Part shown: one piece after another, positions 50,454 to 58,103 of the stretch
How positions within the stretch are numbered: the stretch's first letter is position 1
Layout of the letters: each line of letters opens with the position of its first letter
Origin: Hungatella_A sp034142505
Lineage (GTDB): Bacteria > Bacillota > Clostridia > Lachnospirales > Lachnospiraceae
Length of the DNA stretch: 64,000 nt
Reading direction: 5' to 3'
Assembly: GCA_034142505.1 (NCBI GenBank)
Contig: JAWZDV010000016.1
Span: 1 to 64,000, forward strand
The notes under the pieces: generated by a model
The model's input: the letters and a program-made list of their open reading frames with translations, nothing else
The model's database searches: none
What the model was told of the DNA's origin: nothing
Position numbers and translations under genes: made by a program

Positions 50454-51839
50454 CTAAACTTCCGCCGCCAGATTCCGCAGCCACTTCTTCTGCCGGTACC
50501 GCCAATACCCCAGTATCGCCTTATACACTTCCTCCAGCATCACCATTCCATACACAATATAAATCGGCTGCTTTAACACCAGCCCTCCAATAAACGCCAG
50601 CGGTATTCCAATCACCCACACACCGCTGGTGTCAATAAACAGACACATCCCGGTGTCGCCGCCGCTTCGCAGCACGCCCACCACATTGACATAGTTAAAC
50701 ATCTTAAACGGCATAAAGCAGGCAAACATAATCAGACACTTGCTCACATCCATGGCGACCGCATCCGAGATTCCAGGCTGGTATAGGCTGATCACGCCCC
50801 ACCTGGTTGCCACACAGGCCAGGGCGGCCGCCACCGTCACCAGAAACTGCAGGATAAAGAAGTTCTTGGCATACCGTTCCGCCAGCTTGATCTTTCCGGC
50901 TCCCAGCTCGTTGCCCAGGATTACCGCCGTGGCGGCGCTGAGTCCCTGGAACAGCACCACCACAATATCCTGGATGGTGGTGGCAATGGTAATGGCCGCC
51001 ACCGCGTCATCCCCCATGCGCCCGTAAGCCATGGAATAGATAGTCGTTCCCAGCCCCCAGACAAACTCGTTGGCAATCACCGGCGACGCTGTCACCAGGA
51101 ATTGTCTTAAAAATGCCTTTGAATATCCAAACAATTCCCTGACATGGCAGGCCAGCGGCGTTTTCGTCCCATATACCACACAGAGGATGGCAACGGCTTC
51201 CGTCACACGGGCAAGCAGCGTTGCGATCGCCGCGCCGACCACGCCCAGCGCCGGCGCGCCGAACTTTCCGAAAATCAATATGTAGTTGAAAATAATATTA
51301 ATAAAAATCGTAAAGCAGCTGATGACCACCGGCGCCTTCACCCGGTTCACCGCCCGGAGCATGGCCACATACGTCGTCGTCACCGCATAGAAGGGATATG
51401 TCAGCGCCGCCACCGCCAAATAGGACGCTCCCATCTGAATGCTGGCTTCACTGGTGGTAAAAATCCGCATTATCATCTGTGGATTTACCCGGGCCGGGAG
51501 CAAAAACAGTATCGATGCCGTCAGCGCAATCATCAGGGCCAGTCCCAGCACCTTCCGGATATTCTTCACATCCCCGTTTCCCCAGTACTGGGCCGCCAGG
51601 ATACCCGAACCGCTGACCACACCAAACACCAGCAGCGAGTATACAAAAAACACCTTGTTGGCCAGCCCCACCGAGGCGATGGCCGTGGAACCGAGGCTCC
51701 CAATCATCAAGTTGTCCACTAAGTTTACCACGGTGTTTAACATTCCCTGCATAGCCACCGGCAGTGCGATCCGCACCGCCTTGCTAAGGAATATTTTGTC
51801 CTGCATCATTGTCTTCGTATCTAGTAATAACTGTCTCAT
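50454..51839 (-). CDS. MATE-family efflux transporter
   Basis: A 461-residue membrane protein with about 12 spans in two similar halves, as in NorM/DinF-type cation-coupled exporters. Typical segments are ALPVAMQGMLNTVVNLVDNLMIGSLGSTAIASVGLANKV in its first half and a matching region near residue 240. It exports cationic drugs or metabolites; the substrate is unknown. Start follows GGGGAG by 4 nt. It is monocistronic, with terminators on both sides. Confidence 0.9.
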   Translation of the reverse strand: MRQLLLDTKTMMQDKIFLSKAVRIALPVAMQGMLNTVVNLVDNLMIGSLGSTAIASVGLANKVFFVYSLLVFGVVSGSGILAAQYWGNGDVKNIRKVLGLALMIALTASILFLLPARVNPQMIMRIFTTSEASIQMGASYLAVAALTYPFYAVTTTYVAMLRAVNRVKAPVVISCFTIFINIIFNYILIFGKFGAPALGVVGAAIATLLARVTEAVAILCVVYGTKTPLACHVRELFGYSKAFLRQFLVTASPVIANEFVWGLGTTIYSMAYGRMGDDAVAAITIATTIQDIVVVLFQGLSAATAVILGNELGAGKIKLAERYAKNFFILQFLVTVAAALACVATRWGVISLYQPGISDAVAMDVSKCLIMFACFMPFKMFNYVNVVGVLRSGGDTGMCLFIDTSGVWVIGIPLAFIGGLVLKQPIYIVYGMVMLEEVYKAILGYWRYRQKKWLRNLAAEV

Positions 51840-51871
51840 AAAACTCCCCTTACTCTTTTGCCGCGAGACAG

Positions 51872-51909
51872 AAAAAAGGGAACGCCTTGCTGGGGGCGTC
51901 CTCCTTTTT
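51872..51909 (-). terminator. Terminator after the CNNM/CBS gene
   Basis: Stem between AAAAAAGGGAACGCC and GGCGTCCTCCTTTTT (plus strand) gives a T-run on the minus strand. It separates the CBS protein gene from the MATE gene. Confidence 0.8.
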
Positions 51910-51941
51910 AGCCTGTCTGACTTGTTCCTGTTCCTGTTTCT

Positions 51942-53330
51942 CTATCCCTGTGATTCCTCCAAGTCTTCCTTCCCACCGCTTCCCGGCTGGTCCTCCCGCA
52001 TCTTCCTCTCAGGAACCGGGGTCACCTTCACCGAGCGGATCATCTTGTTCTCCACACTGATAATCTTGAAAATATATCCCTCAAACTCCACCTCCGAGTC
52101 CTCATCTTCCTGAGGAATCCGGTCAAGCTTCGATATCAAAAATCCGTTCATGGTATCATAGGAATCGTAATCTTCCTCAGAAAACTCAATAGAAAGCGTC
52201 TCCGCCACGTCCTCCAAAGGCGTCATGCCATTCATCACATACCCATCCGCCGACTGGACCACAAACTCCTCATCCACGTCGTACTCATCCAAAATATTGC
52301 CTACAATCTCTTCCAGGATATCCTCCATGGTGACAATTCCGGCCGTCTGACCATACTCATCCACCACAATCTCCATATGTATCTTCTGAGACTGCATCTC
52401 CTGGAACAGAGAGCTTAACTTTCTGGTCTCCGGGATAAAGCGGGCTTCCCGCAAAAGCCCCGGCACTTCCCCGATTGGCTTCTCCCGGTTTCCTTCCTGT
52501 TCTGCACAGATCAGTGCATCCTTCATATGGAGAAGTCCGATAATGTCATCGATATCCTTCTGGTAAACCGGGAATCTGGAATTCTTCCCTTCTTTCAGAA
52601 TAAAGCTGACCGCGTCCTTCAGTGTCATCTCCGCGTCCAGTGCCGCCAGGTTCTTTCTGTGGGTCATAATATCGCCCGCATCCTTATCCGTGAACTCGAA
52701 AATGTTGGTAATCATCTCCGCCTCACTGGCTTCTAAGACACCCTGTTCATGGCCCTCATTGACCATGGACATGATGTCCTCCTCCGTCACATTGTCATCC
52801 TCCGCGTTCATATCGATGCCCACCAGCCGCAGCACCACATAGGAAATACCGGTCACTGCCCAGATAAACGGCATCAGCGCGATACTCACCACTCCCACCA
52901 CGGAAACCAGGGCGTAACCCCACTTCTCCGGGTTCTTGGCGGCACACCGCTTGGGGATCACAATTCCAAAGCTGATTAACAGCACCAGAATCAAAATACT
53001 GGTCACAACCATGCTGAGGATAGGAATCCACAGCTGTTCGCCTCTCATCAGAAACAGATGCTCCAGCTTCCGCCTCCAGGCGCCCACAATATAGGCGCCG
53101 ATAACAATGCCAATCAAATTGGTGACAATCTGTATTGAATTCACAAACCTGGTCGGGCGGTTCACAATCCGCAGCAGATGCTGGGCTTTCTTATTGCCAT
53201 TCAGCATCTCCTTTTCCAGGTCATTCGCATTTACATTCTGAATCGCCGCCCCGAATCCGTAAAATACCGCTTCCACAATCAGAAACGCGATAAATACAGC
53301 CAAACTGAGCGGCCAATAACTATCGTCCAT
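51942..53330 (-). CDS. CNNM/CorC-type membrane protein with CBS pair
   Basis: A 462-residue hemolysin-like/CNNM transporter. An N-terminal DUF21 domain with three to four spans (about residues 5-165), then a CBS pair (DIMTHRKNLAALD, SRFPVYQKDIDDIIGLLHMKD, and EYGQTAGIVTMEDILEEIVG), and a CorC_HlyC C-terminal domain (DGYVMNGMTPLEDVAE). The family moves or senses Mg2+ and other divalent ions; the hemolysin name is historical. The Pro/Gly/Glu-rich tail is unremarkable. It lies 88 bp after mazF. Confidence 0.88.
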   Translation of the reverse strand: MDDSYWPLSLAVFIAFLIVEAVFYGFGAAIQNVNANDLEKEMLNGNKKAQHLLRIVNRPTRFVNSIQIVTNLIGIVIGAYIVGAWRRKLEHLFLMRGEQLWIPILSMVVTSILILVLLISFGIVIPKRCAAKNPEKWGYALVSVVGVVSIALMPFIWAVTGISYVVLRLVGIDMNAEDDNVTEEDIMSMVNEGHEQGVLEASEAEMITNIFEFTDKDAGDIMTHRKNLAALDAEMTLKDAVSFILKEGKNSRFPVYQKDIDDIIGLLHMKDALICAEQEGNREKPIGEVPGLLREARFIPETRKLSSLFQEMQSQKIHMEIVVDEYGQTAGIVTMEDILEEIVGNILDEYDVDEEFVVQSADGYVMNGMTPLEDVAETLSIEFSEEDYDSYDTMNGFLISKLDRIPQEDEDSEVEFEGYIFKIISVENKMIRSVKVTPVPERKMREDQPGSGGKEDLEESQG

Positions 53331-53418
53331 AAACCCTTAAAATTCCCTCTTTTCCCTCTTCATTGGTAACATATCCTTTGCAACTATAACAGATTCTACG
53401 TCTTTCGTCAATGCCGCT

Positions 53419-53766
53419 CTATGTAGAAAGCTCTAAGCTTACCATCAGGGCGGTGTCCACTTTTCGCAGCAGCTCCTCGTCGATATGGCAGATCTTCTCT
53501 TTCAAACGCTGTTTGTCAATGGTCCGCAGCTGCTCCAGCAGAATCACAGAATCCTTGATCATATCACATTTCTTGGTATCCAGCTCCACATGGGTGGGCA
53601 GCTTGGCCTTGTTCATCTTTGAGGTAATAGCCGCACAGATCACTGTGGGGCTGTGTTTGTTTCCTACATCATTCTGTATGATGAGCACCGGACGGATGCC
53701 GCCCTGCTCTGAACCGACCACCGGTCTCAAATCCGCATAATAGATATCGCCTCGTCTTATAATCAC
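53419..53766 (-). CDS. mazF: MazF/EndoA-type endoribonuclease toxin
   Basis: A 115-residue PemK-like protein, probably cutting single-stranded RNA at a short specific site. Close to Bacillus EndoA: RRGDIYYADLRPVVGSEQGG, PVLIIQNDVGN, TVICAAITS and LPTHVEL with the active-site Arg and Thr. The start is a GTG at 53766, 9 nt after GGAG, giving the usual N terminus; a TTG six codons upstream is less likely. In B. subtilis an antitoxin gene lies between alr and this gene, but here only 125 bp separate them and no antitoxin ORF was seen. Confidence 0.92.
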   Translation of the reverse strand: MIIRRGDIYYADLRPVVGSEQGGIRPVLIIQNDVGNKHSPTVICAAITSKMNKAKLPTHVELDTKKCDMIKDSVILLEQLRTIDKQRLKEKICHIDEELLRKVDTALMVSLELST

Positions 53767-53891
53767 GTTTACACTCTCCGTCAATGAATTTATACTTGTA
53801 GTATTGACCTGTTTGTGCCGGTGTATACACTACTCTACACCTTCTATCATATGAATAAGACAAGTTTTCTGTTAACGCCGATTCACCGGTT

Positions 53892-55154
53892 CTAACGCGG
53901 GTTCTCATACCGTTCTTTAAAATAATCTTTTTTACCGGCGATCTGGCCCCCTTTTAGATAGACTCTGGGAACGCGTTTGTTGATATCACAGAGGATCTCG
54001 TAGTGGAATCCGCCGCCGGTGTCTGCCATCTCTTCCACTGTGATCCGGTCCTCTTGCTCAGATCCGATCAGCGTCACCTCATCGTCTACACTGGCCCCGG
54101 GGATGTCCGTCACATCCACCATCATCTGGTCCATACAGACACGGCCCAGAATTCTGGCGGACTTTCCGTGAATCAGGACACGGCCTTTGCCCGACAAGTT
54201 TCTGGGATAACCGTCCCCGTAACCAACCGGGATGGTGGCAATCGTCATTTCCTGATCCGCCACGAAGGTTCCGCCATAGCTGACCGGCGTGCCCTTTTGA
54301 ATCTTTTTGACATAGGTGATAAAACTCTTCCACTCCAGGACCGGCGCCAGAAGAACCCTGGACGTATCCACCTCCTGGGAAGGATACAGCCCGTACATGG
54401 AAATGCCGGCCCGCACCGCGTTTAAGTCAGCTTCCCTGATATCGATGATGCCGGCACTGTTGGAACAATGCTTGACCGGGATGTGGATCTCCCGCTCCTT
54501 CAGCATTTTCACAAAGTCCCTGTACTTGTTTAACTGCTGGGCCGTGAAAGTTTTATCCACCTCATCGGCCTTGGCAAAATGGGTAAACAATCCTTCCAGC
54601 TGGAGAGAGGGCAGCTGGCTCATCTCCTTCACCATGTCGGCGCTCTCCTTCGAAGGCTCCATTCCAATGCGGCTCATGCCGGTGTCCACCGCCAGATGAA
54701 CGATGGCGGGCTTATGCATGGACACAGCGGTTTCCGACAGCTTCTTCGCCTGGTCCATGGTGAAAATTGTGGGCCGGATGCCATATCTGATCATCTCGCG
54801 GTTGTGAAACTCATGGGTGACGCCGAGAATCATCACCGGCTTCATAATCCCGTGGCGTCTCAGCTGCATGGCCTCCTCCACAGTCGCCACCGCATAGCAG
54901 CAGACATACCCGTCAATGGCTCTCGCCACCGGCACCGCTCCGTGGCCATACGCATCCGCTTTCACCACACCGATGATCCCGGTTCCCTGATTTAAATTGG
55001 CCTTCATCGCTTTTAAATTATCACTCAGCGCATCCAGATTCACGGTCGCGTAGGTTCTGGTATAGGGTCTCATGACATCCGCCTCCATTTGAAAATGATT
55101 CTGTGATTGATTCATCATGTAGTTCTGCAAATAGTTCTGTATTGAAATGTTCAT
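53892..55154 (-). CDS. alr: Alanine racemase
   Basis: A 420-residue PLP enzyme that makes D-alanine for peptidoglycan. PLP lysine Lys65 lies in GVVKADAYGHG, the second catalytic Tyr in RAGISMYGLYPS, and VGYGDGYPR and GRVCMDQMMVDVTD are classic. The protein has about 27 extra N-terminal residues before the usual RPYTRTYATVNLDAL start. ATG at 55154 has GGGAG 9 nt upstream, which supports the longer form. It begins 1 bp after the nnr stop. Confidence 0.94.
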   Translation of the reverse strand: MNISIQNYLQNYMMNQSQNHFQMEADVMRPYTRTYATVNLDALSDNLKAMKANLNQGTGIIGVVKADAYGHGAVPVARAIDGYVCCYAVATVEEAMQLRRHGIMKPVMILGVTHEFHNREMIRYGIRPTIFTMDQAKKLSETAVSMHKPAIVHLAVDTGMSRIGMEPSKESADMVKEMSQLPSLQLEGLFTHFAKADEVDKTFTAQQLNKYRDFVKMLKEREIHIPVKHCSNSAGIIDIREADLNAVRAGISMYGLYPSQEVDTSRVLLAPVLEWKSFITYVKKIQKGTPVSYGGTFVADQEMTIATIPVGYGDGYPRNLSGKGRVLIHGKSARILGRVCMDQMMVDVTDIPGASVDDEVTLIGSEQEDRITVEEMADTGGGFHYEILCDINKRVPRVYLKGGQIAGKKDYFKERYENPR

Positions 55155-55155
55155 A

Positions 55156-56793
55156 TTATATCACTCCCAGTTCATTTGTAATGTCTCCGGCCAGCAGACC
55201 GTGGGGACCAAACCGTTCCAGACACCGGTCACCGGCCGCCCCGTGCAGATAAACCCCAAGAATGGCGGCTTCCCAATTGTCCTCCCCCTGGGCCAGCAGT
55301 CCCGCGATGGCCCCTGTCAGCACATCGCCCGAGCCCGCTTTCGCCATGGCGCTGGTTCCGCTGGTATTTAAATACACCTGGCCCTCCCTGCCGGCGGCCA
55401 CGGTCACAGCGTCCTTTAACACACAGGTGATGCCATGGCGGCTGCTGTAATCCAGGGCCGTGTCTATGGGGTTCTCCTTGATCTTTGCAATAGTAAGGCC
55501 AGTCAGTCTGGCCATCTCCCCAACATGGGGCGTGATGATAATGTTCTCTGTGTAATACTGGGTCAGCTCCGGGTGGTCTGCGATAGCATTCAGGCCGTCC
55601 GCATCGATGACGATGGGAACATAGGCGTGGGTCAATACGCTCTTCACCAGCTGCTCCACGTATGGTTCCCGGCCAAGCCCGGGGCCCAGCACAATCACGC
55701 CGGCCAGGTCGCAGGCCGCGGCAATCTGAGCATCCAAGCGGTCAAAACCACTTTGGGTTCCCGCAGGATGCTGCAGGTCAGGCACGCCCGGTGCATCCAA
55801 TGTTTCCGGCTCCCGGCTGAAATCCTCATATTCCAGGCTGACTGGCGCCCCTTCCTGCATTACCGGCGGTTTATAGGTTTCTAAAATTGCCTCCGGCAGC
55901 TGTGTCTGAAGAATCTCCCGGTTCTCTTCCACCGTCAGAATCTTTACAAGACCTGCTCCCATGCGGTAAGCCGACAGAGCGCTTAAATATGCCGCTCCGC
56001 TCATATTCTTAGAGCCTGCCACGACAAGGACTTTTCCGAAGGTTCCTTTATTGGCATCCGCCGGCCGTTTGGGCCGTCTGGCAGCATCCTCTGTATCATA
56101 GGTAAAAAAACGGATTCCCCGGTACATCATCTCCCGGCTGCTTAATAGAGATTTCTCATAGCTGATCCACGGGAATCCAATATCTGCGATAATCACTTCC
56201 CCACAGCAGGCTCTTCCCGGATACAGCACCGTGCCCAGTTTTTCATATCCAAAGGTCACAGTGGCCGTGGCCTTCAACACAATCCCCATGATCTGTCCCG
56301 TATCACTGTGCACGCCTGACGGAATATCGACGGCAATCACTTCCCTGGCATGGCGGCTTTCCAGCATCTCAATGACTTCCCGGTATTCTCCCTCAATCGC
56401 TCTTCCCAGTCCCACGCCAAAAATGCCGTCGATGATCACATCACAGGAACCTGGAATAAAATCCTGATATTCCATCACCGGCACCTCTAAAGCTTTGGCT
56501 ATCTCCAGCTGCTGCTGATATTCCGGGGTGCCCCGGTTTCCATCTCCACACAGAAGAACGGAAACCCGGTATCCTTTGAGATAAAGCATCCTGGCTGCGG
56601 CAATACCGTCGGCCCCGTTGTTCCCGGTGCCGCAGACAGCCCAGATCCGGTCTGCCCGCGTACAGCGAAGCTCCACCTGCGCGGCCACCGCCATAGCTGC
56701 CCGCTCCATAAGTACCATGGAGGGAATTCCAATCTCCTGAATGGTATACCGGTCAATCTCTTTCATCTGACTTCCCGACACCAGAACTCTCAT
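55156..56793 (-). CDS. nnr: Bifunctional NAD(P)HX epimerase/dehydratase
   Basis: A 545-residue metabolite-repair enzyme. The N-terminal YjeF_N epimerase domain (about 1-215; GTGNNGADGIAAARML) inverts R-NAD(P)HX, and the C-terminal YjeF_C dehydratase (about 245-545; KVLVVAGSKNMSGAAYLSA, GSGDVLTGAIAGLLAQG) restores NAD(P)H with ADP. An acidic insert near residues 315-350 (EDFSREPETLDAP) is longer than in many homologues. Start follows AAGGAGAG by 6 nt; it begins 1 bp after acpS. Confidence 0.93.
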   Translation of the reverse strand: MRVLVSGSQMKEIDRYTIQEIGIPSMVLMERAAMAVAAQVELRCTRADRIWAVCGTGNNGADGIAAARMLYLKGYRVSVLLCGDGNRGTPEYQQQLEIAKALEVPVMEYQDFIPGSCDVIIDGIFGVGLGRAIEGEYREVIEMLESRHAREVIAVDIPSGVHSDTGQIMGIVLKATATVTFGYEKLGTVLYPGRACCGEVIIADIGFPWISYEKSLLSSREMMYRGIRFFTYDTEDAARRPKRPADANKGTFGKVLVVAGSKNMSGAAYLSALSAYRMGAGLVKILTVEENREILQTQLPEAILETYKPPVMQEGAPVSLEYEDFSREPETLDAPGVPDLQHPAGTQSGFDRLDAQIAAACDLAGVIVLGPGLGREPYVEQLVKSVLTHAYVPIVIDADGLNAIADHPELTQYYTENIIITPHVGEMARLTGLTIAKIKENPIDTALDYSSRHGITCVLKDAVTVAAGREGQVYLNTSGTSAMAKAGSGDVLTGAIAGLLAQGEDNWEAAILGVYLHGAAGDRCLERFGPHGLLAGDITNELGVI

Positions 56794-57159
56794 TTACTTC
56801 TCTCCTTCCCCTACAACAAACCCCAGGGCATACTCGGCAGTGTTGGTTATGGAGGCGTGGATCACGCTCATTCCCATCCTCTCTGCCGCTTTCTTCGCCC
56901 CTCCGTACAGGATCACATAAGGCTTTCCAAGCGGGTCACGCAGTACCTCGATGTCCCCCGGCATAAATGTCCGAAACCCGGTCCCAAAGGATTTGGCTAC
57001 TGCCTCTTTGATAGCAAAATTGCCAGCAAGCATGGAGGCGTTCCCATCTGCTTGCCGGCATTCCTGCTCGGTAAAAGTCCGCGTCAGAAAGGCCTCTTTT
57101 TCACAGGCCTTCCTAATTCGCGCAATCTCTATCATATCTGTTCCGATTCCTAATATCAT
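56794..57159 (-). CDS. acpS: Holo-[acyl-carrier-protein] synthase
   Basis: A 121-residue phosphopantetheinyl transferase that activates acyl carrier protein with the CoA arm. Metal-binding GIGTDMIEI (Asp8) and NFAIKEAVAKSFGTG (Glu near residue 52) are present. ATG overlaps the rex stop, and the stop abuts the nnr start, so it is in the middle of a tightly packed operon. Confidence 0.95.
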   Translation of the reverse strand: MILGIGTDMIEIARIRKACEKEAFLTRTFTEQECRQADGNASMLAGNFAIKEAVAKSFGTGFRTFMPGDIEVLRDPLGKPYVILYGGAKKAAERMGMSVIHASITNTAEYALGFVVGEGEK

Positions 57160-57815
57160 GACTGGCTGTCACTCTCCGATTCCTGGTCCTGCATGCTGCA
57201 CACTTTGTAGGACAGACGCATAAGGCTCTCTGACAGGTGGACATTCTCCACAACGACATCGTCCGGTACGACGAGATCGGTATGGGCAAAATTCCAGATT
57301 GCCTTGATTCCTGCTTTTACAAGACGGTCCGCAAGTTCCGGCGCCTTGGTCTTCGGTATGGTCAGCGCGGCGATCTGGACGTCATTGTCCACGATAAACT
57401 TCTCCAAATCCTCCACGCCGCGGATCTCAATTCCACGGACTACCAGCCCGATCAGACGGGGATTGGTGTCAAACATCCCCTTGATGATAAATCCGCGCCT
57501 CTCAAAATTAGCATAGTTGGCGATTGCCTGACCTAAATTGCCGGCCCCGATGATAATCAGGTTATGCTGGCGGTCAATGCCCAGAATCTTGGCAATCTCC
57601 GTATATAAATACTTTACGTTGTAACCGTACCCCTGTTGCCCAAAACCGCCAAAGTTGTTCAAATCCTGGCGAATCTGTGACGCAGTCACTTTCATCCGTA
57701 TACTTAAATCGTTTGATGAAATTCTTTCCACACCATCTTCCATCAATTCTCCCAGATACCGGTAGTATCTCGGAAGTCTGGAGATGACTGCTTTGGAGAT
57801 CTCTTTCCGTTCCAC
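57156..57815 (-). CDS. rex: Redox-sensing transcriptional repressor Rex
   Basis: A 219-residue NADH/NAD+-sensing repressor. Winged helix (about 1-80: SRLPRYYRYLGELMEDGVERISS, VTASQIRQDLNNFGGFGQQGYGYNV) and Rossmann domain with IIGAGNLGQAIANY. Start is GTG (57815) after AAGGTG, with no ATG option. It heads the rex-acpS-nnr-alr-mazF cluster. A Rex-box-like sequence overlaps its promoter, so autoregulation is likely. Confidence 0.95.
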   Translation of the reverse strand: MERKEISKAVISRLPRYYRYLGELMEDGVERISSNDLSIRMKVTASQIRQDLNNFGGFGQQGYGYNVKYLYTEIAKILGIDRQHNLIIIGAGNLGQAIANYANFERRGFIIKGMFDTNPRLIGLVVRGIEIRGVEDLEKFIVDNDVQIAALTIPKTKAPELADRLVKAGIKAIWNFAHTDLVVPDDVVVENVHLSESLMRLSYKVCSMQDQESESDSQS

Positions 57816-57851
57816 GGCACTTCACCTTCCCTTACTATAATCACTGTATTT

Positions 57852-57880
57852 ATTATACCTACTTGTTAAATCAATGTCAA
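57852..57880 (-). promoter_or_regulatory. rex promoter with overlapping Rex-box-like site
   Basis: Minus-strand -35 TTGACA (plus 57875-57880), a 17-bp spacer, and consensus -10 TATAAT (plus 57852-57857). Within it, TTGTTAAATCAATGTCAA (57863-57880) matches one half of the Rex consensus TTGTTAA-N4-TTAACAA fully and four of seven bases of the other. Confidence 0.75.
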
Positions 57881-57895
57881 ACAGGTTTTGCGTCC

Positions 57896-57924
57896 TTGAA
57901 AAATTTGTGTTACTATATTATACT
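57896..57924 (+). promoter_or_regulatory. Promoter of the ABC-F gene
   Basis: -35 TTGAAA (57896-57901), a 17-bp spacer, and -10 TATACT (57919-57924). It is divergent from the rex promoter. Later repeat units also contain TATACT but lack a -35. Confidence 0.65.
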
Positions 57925-58082
57925 CTTATTGTGCGCAACACAACCCGCCCGCAGGGCATGAATTACGGGGTGCCCTTGGGTATACTCTTATTGTGCGCAG
58001 CACAACCCGCCCGCAGGGCATGAATTACCGGGTGCCCTTGGGTATACTTTACTTGTGCGCAGCACAACCCGCCCGCAGGGCA
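57919..58082 (+). repeat. 62-bp tandem repeat in the ABC-F leader
   Basis: Units start at 57919, 57981 and 58043 (the third is partial, to 58082). They share TATACT, GTGCGCA, CACAACCCGCCCGCAGGGCA and, in the first two, the tail GGGTGCCCTTGGG. AGGGCA and TGCCCT in each full unit can pair around the leader-peptide ATG. Confidence 0.9.
57958..58023 (+). CDS. Possible leader peptide 1
   Basis: A 21-codon ORF opening MNYGVPLGIL and ending CAAQPARRA. Its TGA overlaps the ATG of the second leader ORF as ATGA. The ribosome site is weak (AGGG with 1 nt spacing). Support is the conserved reading in the second repeat unit and the stop/start overlaps; translation is not shown. Confidence 0.35.
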   Translation: MNYGVPLGILLLCAAQPARRA

Positions 58083-58103
58083 CAGATGATAGGGAGGAAC
58101 TAA
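58020..58103 (+). CDS. Possible leader peptide 2
   Basis: A 27-codon ORF opening MNYRVPLGIL, close in sequence to leader peptide 1, then running through the ABC-F ribosome site. Its TAA overlaps the ABC-F ATG (TAATG), so translation could be coupled to ABC-F. Evidence is positional only. Confidence 0.35.
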   Translation: MNYRVPLGILYLCAAQPARRAQMIGRN

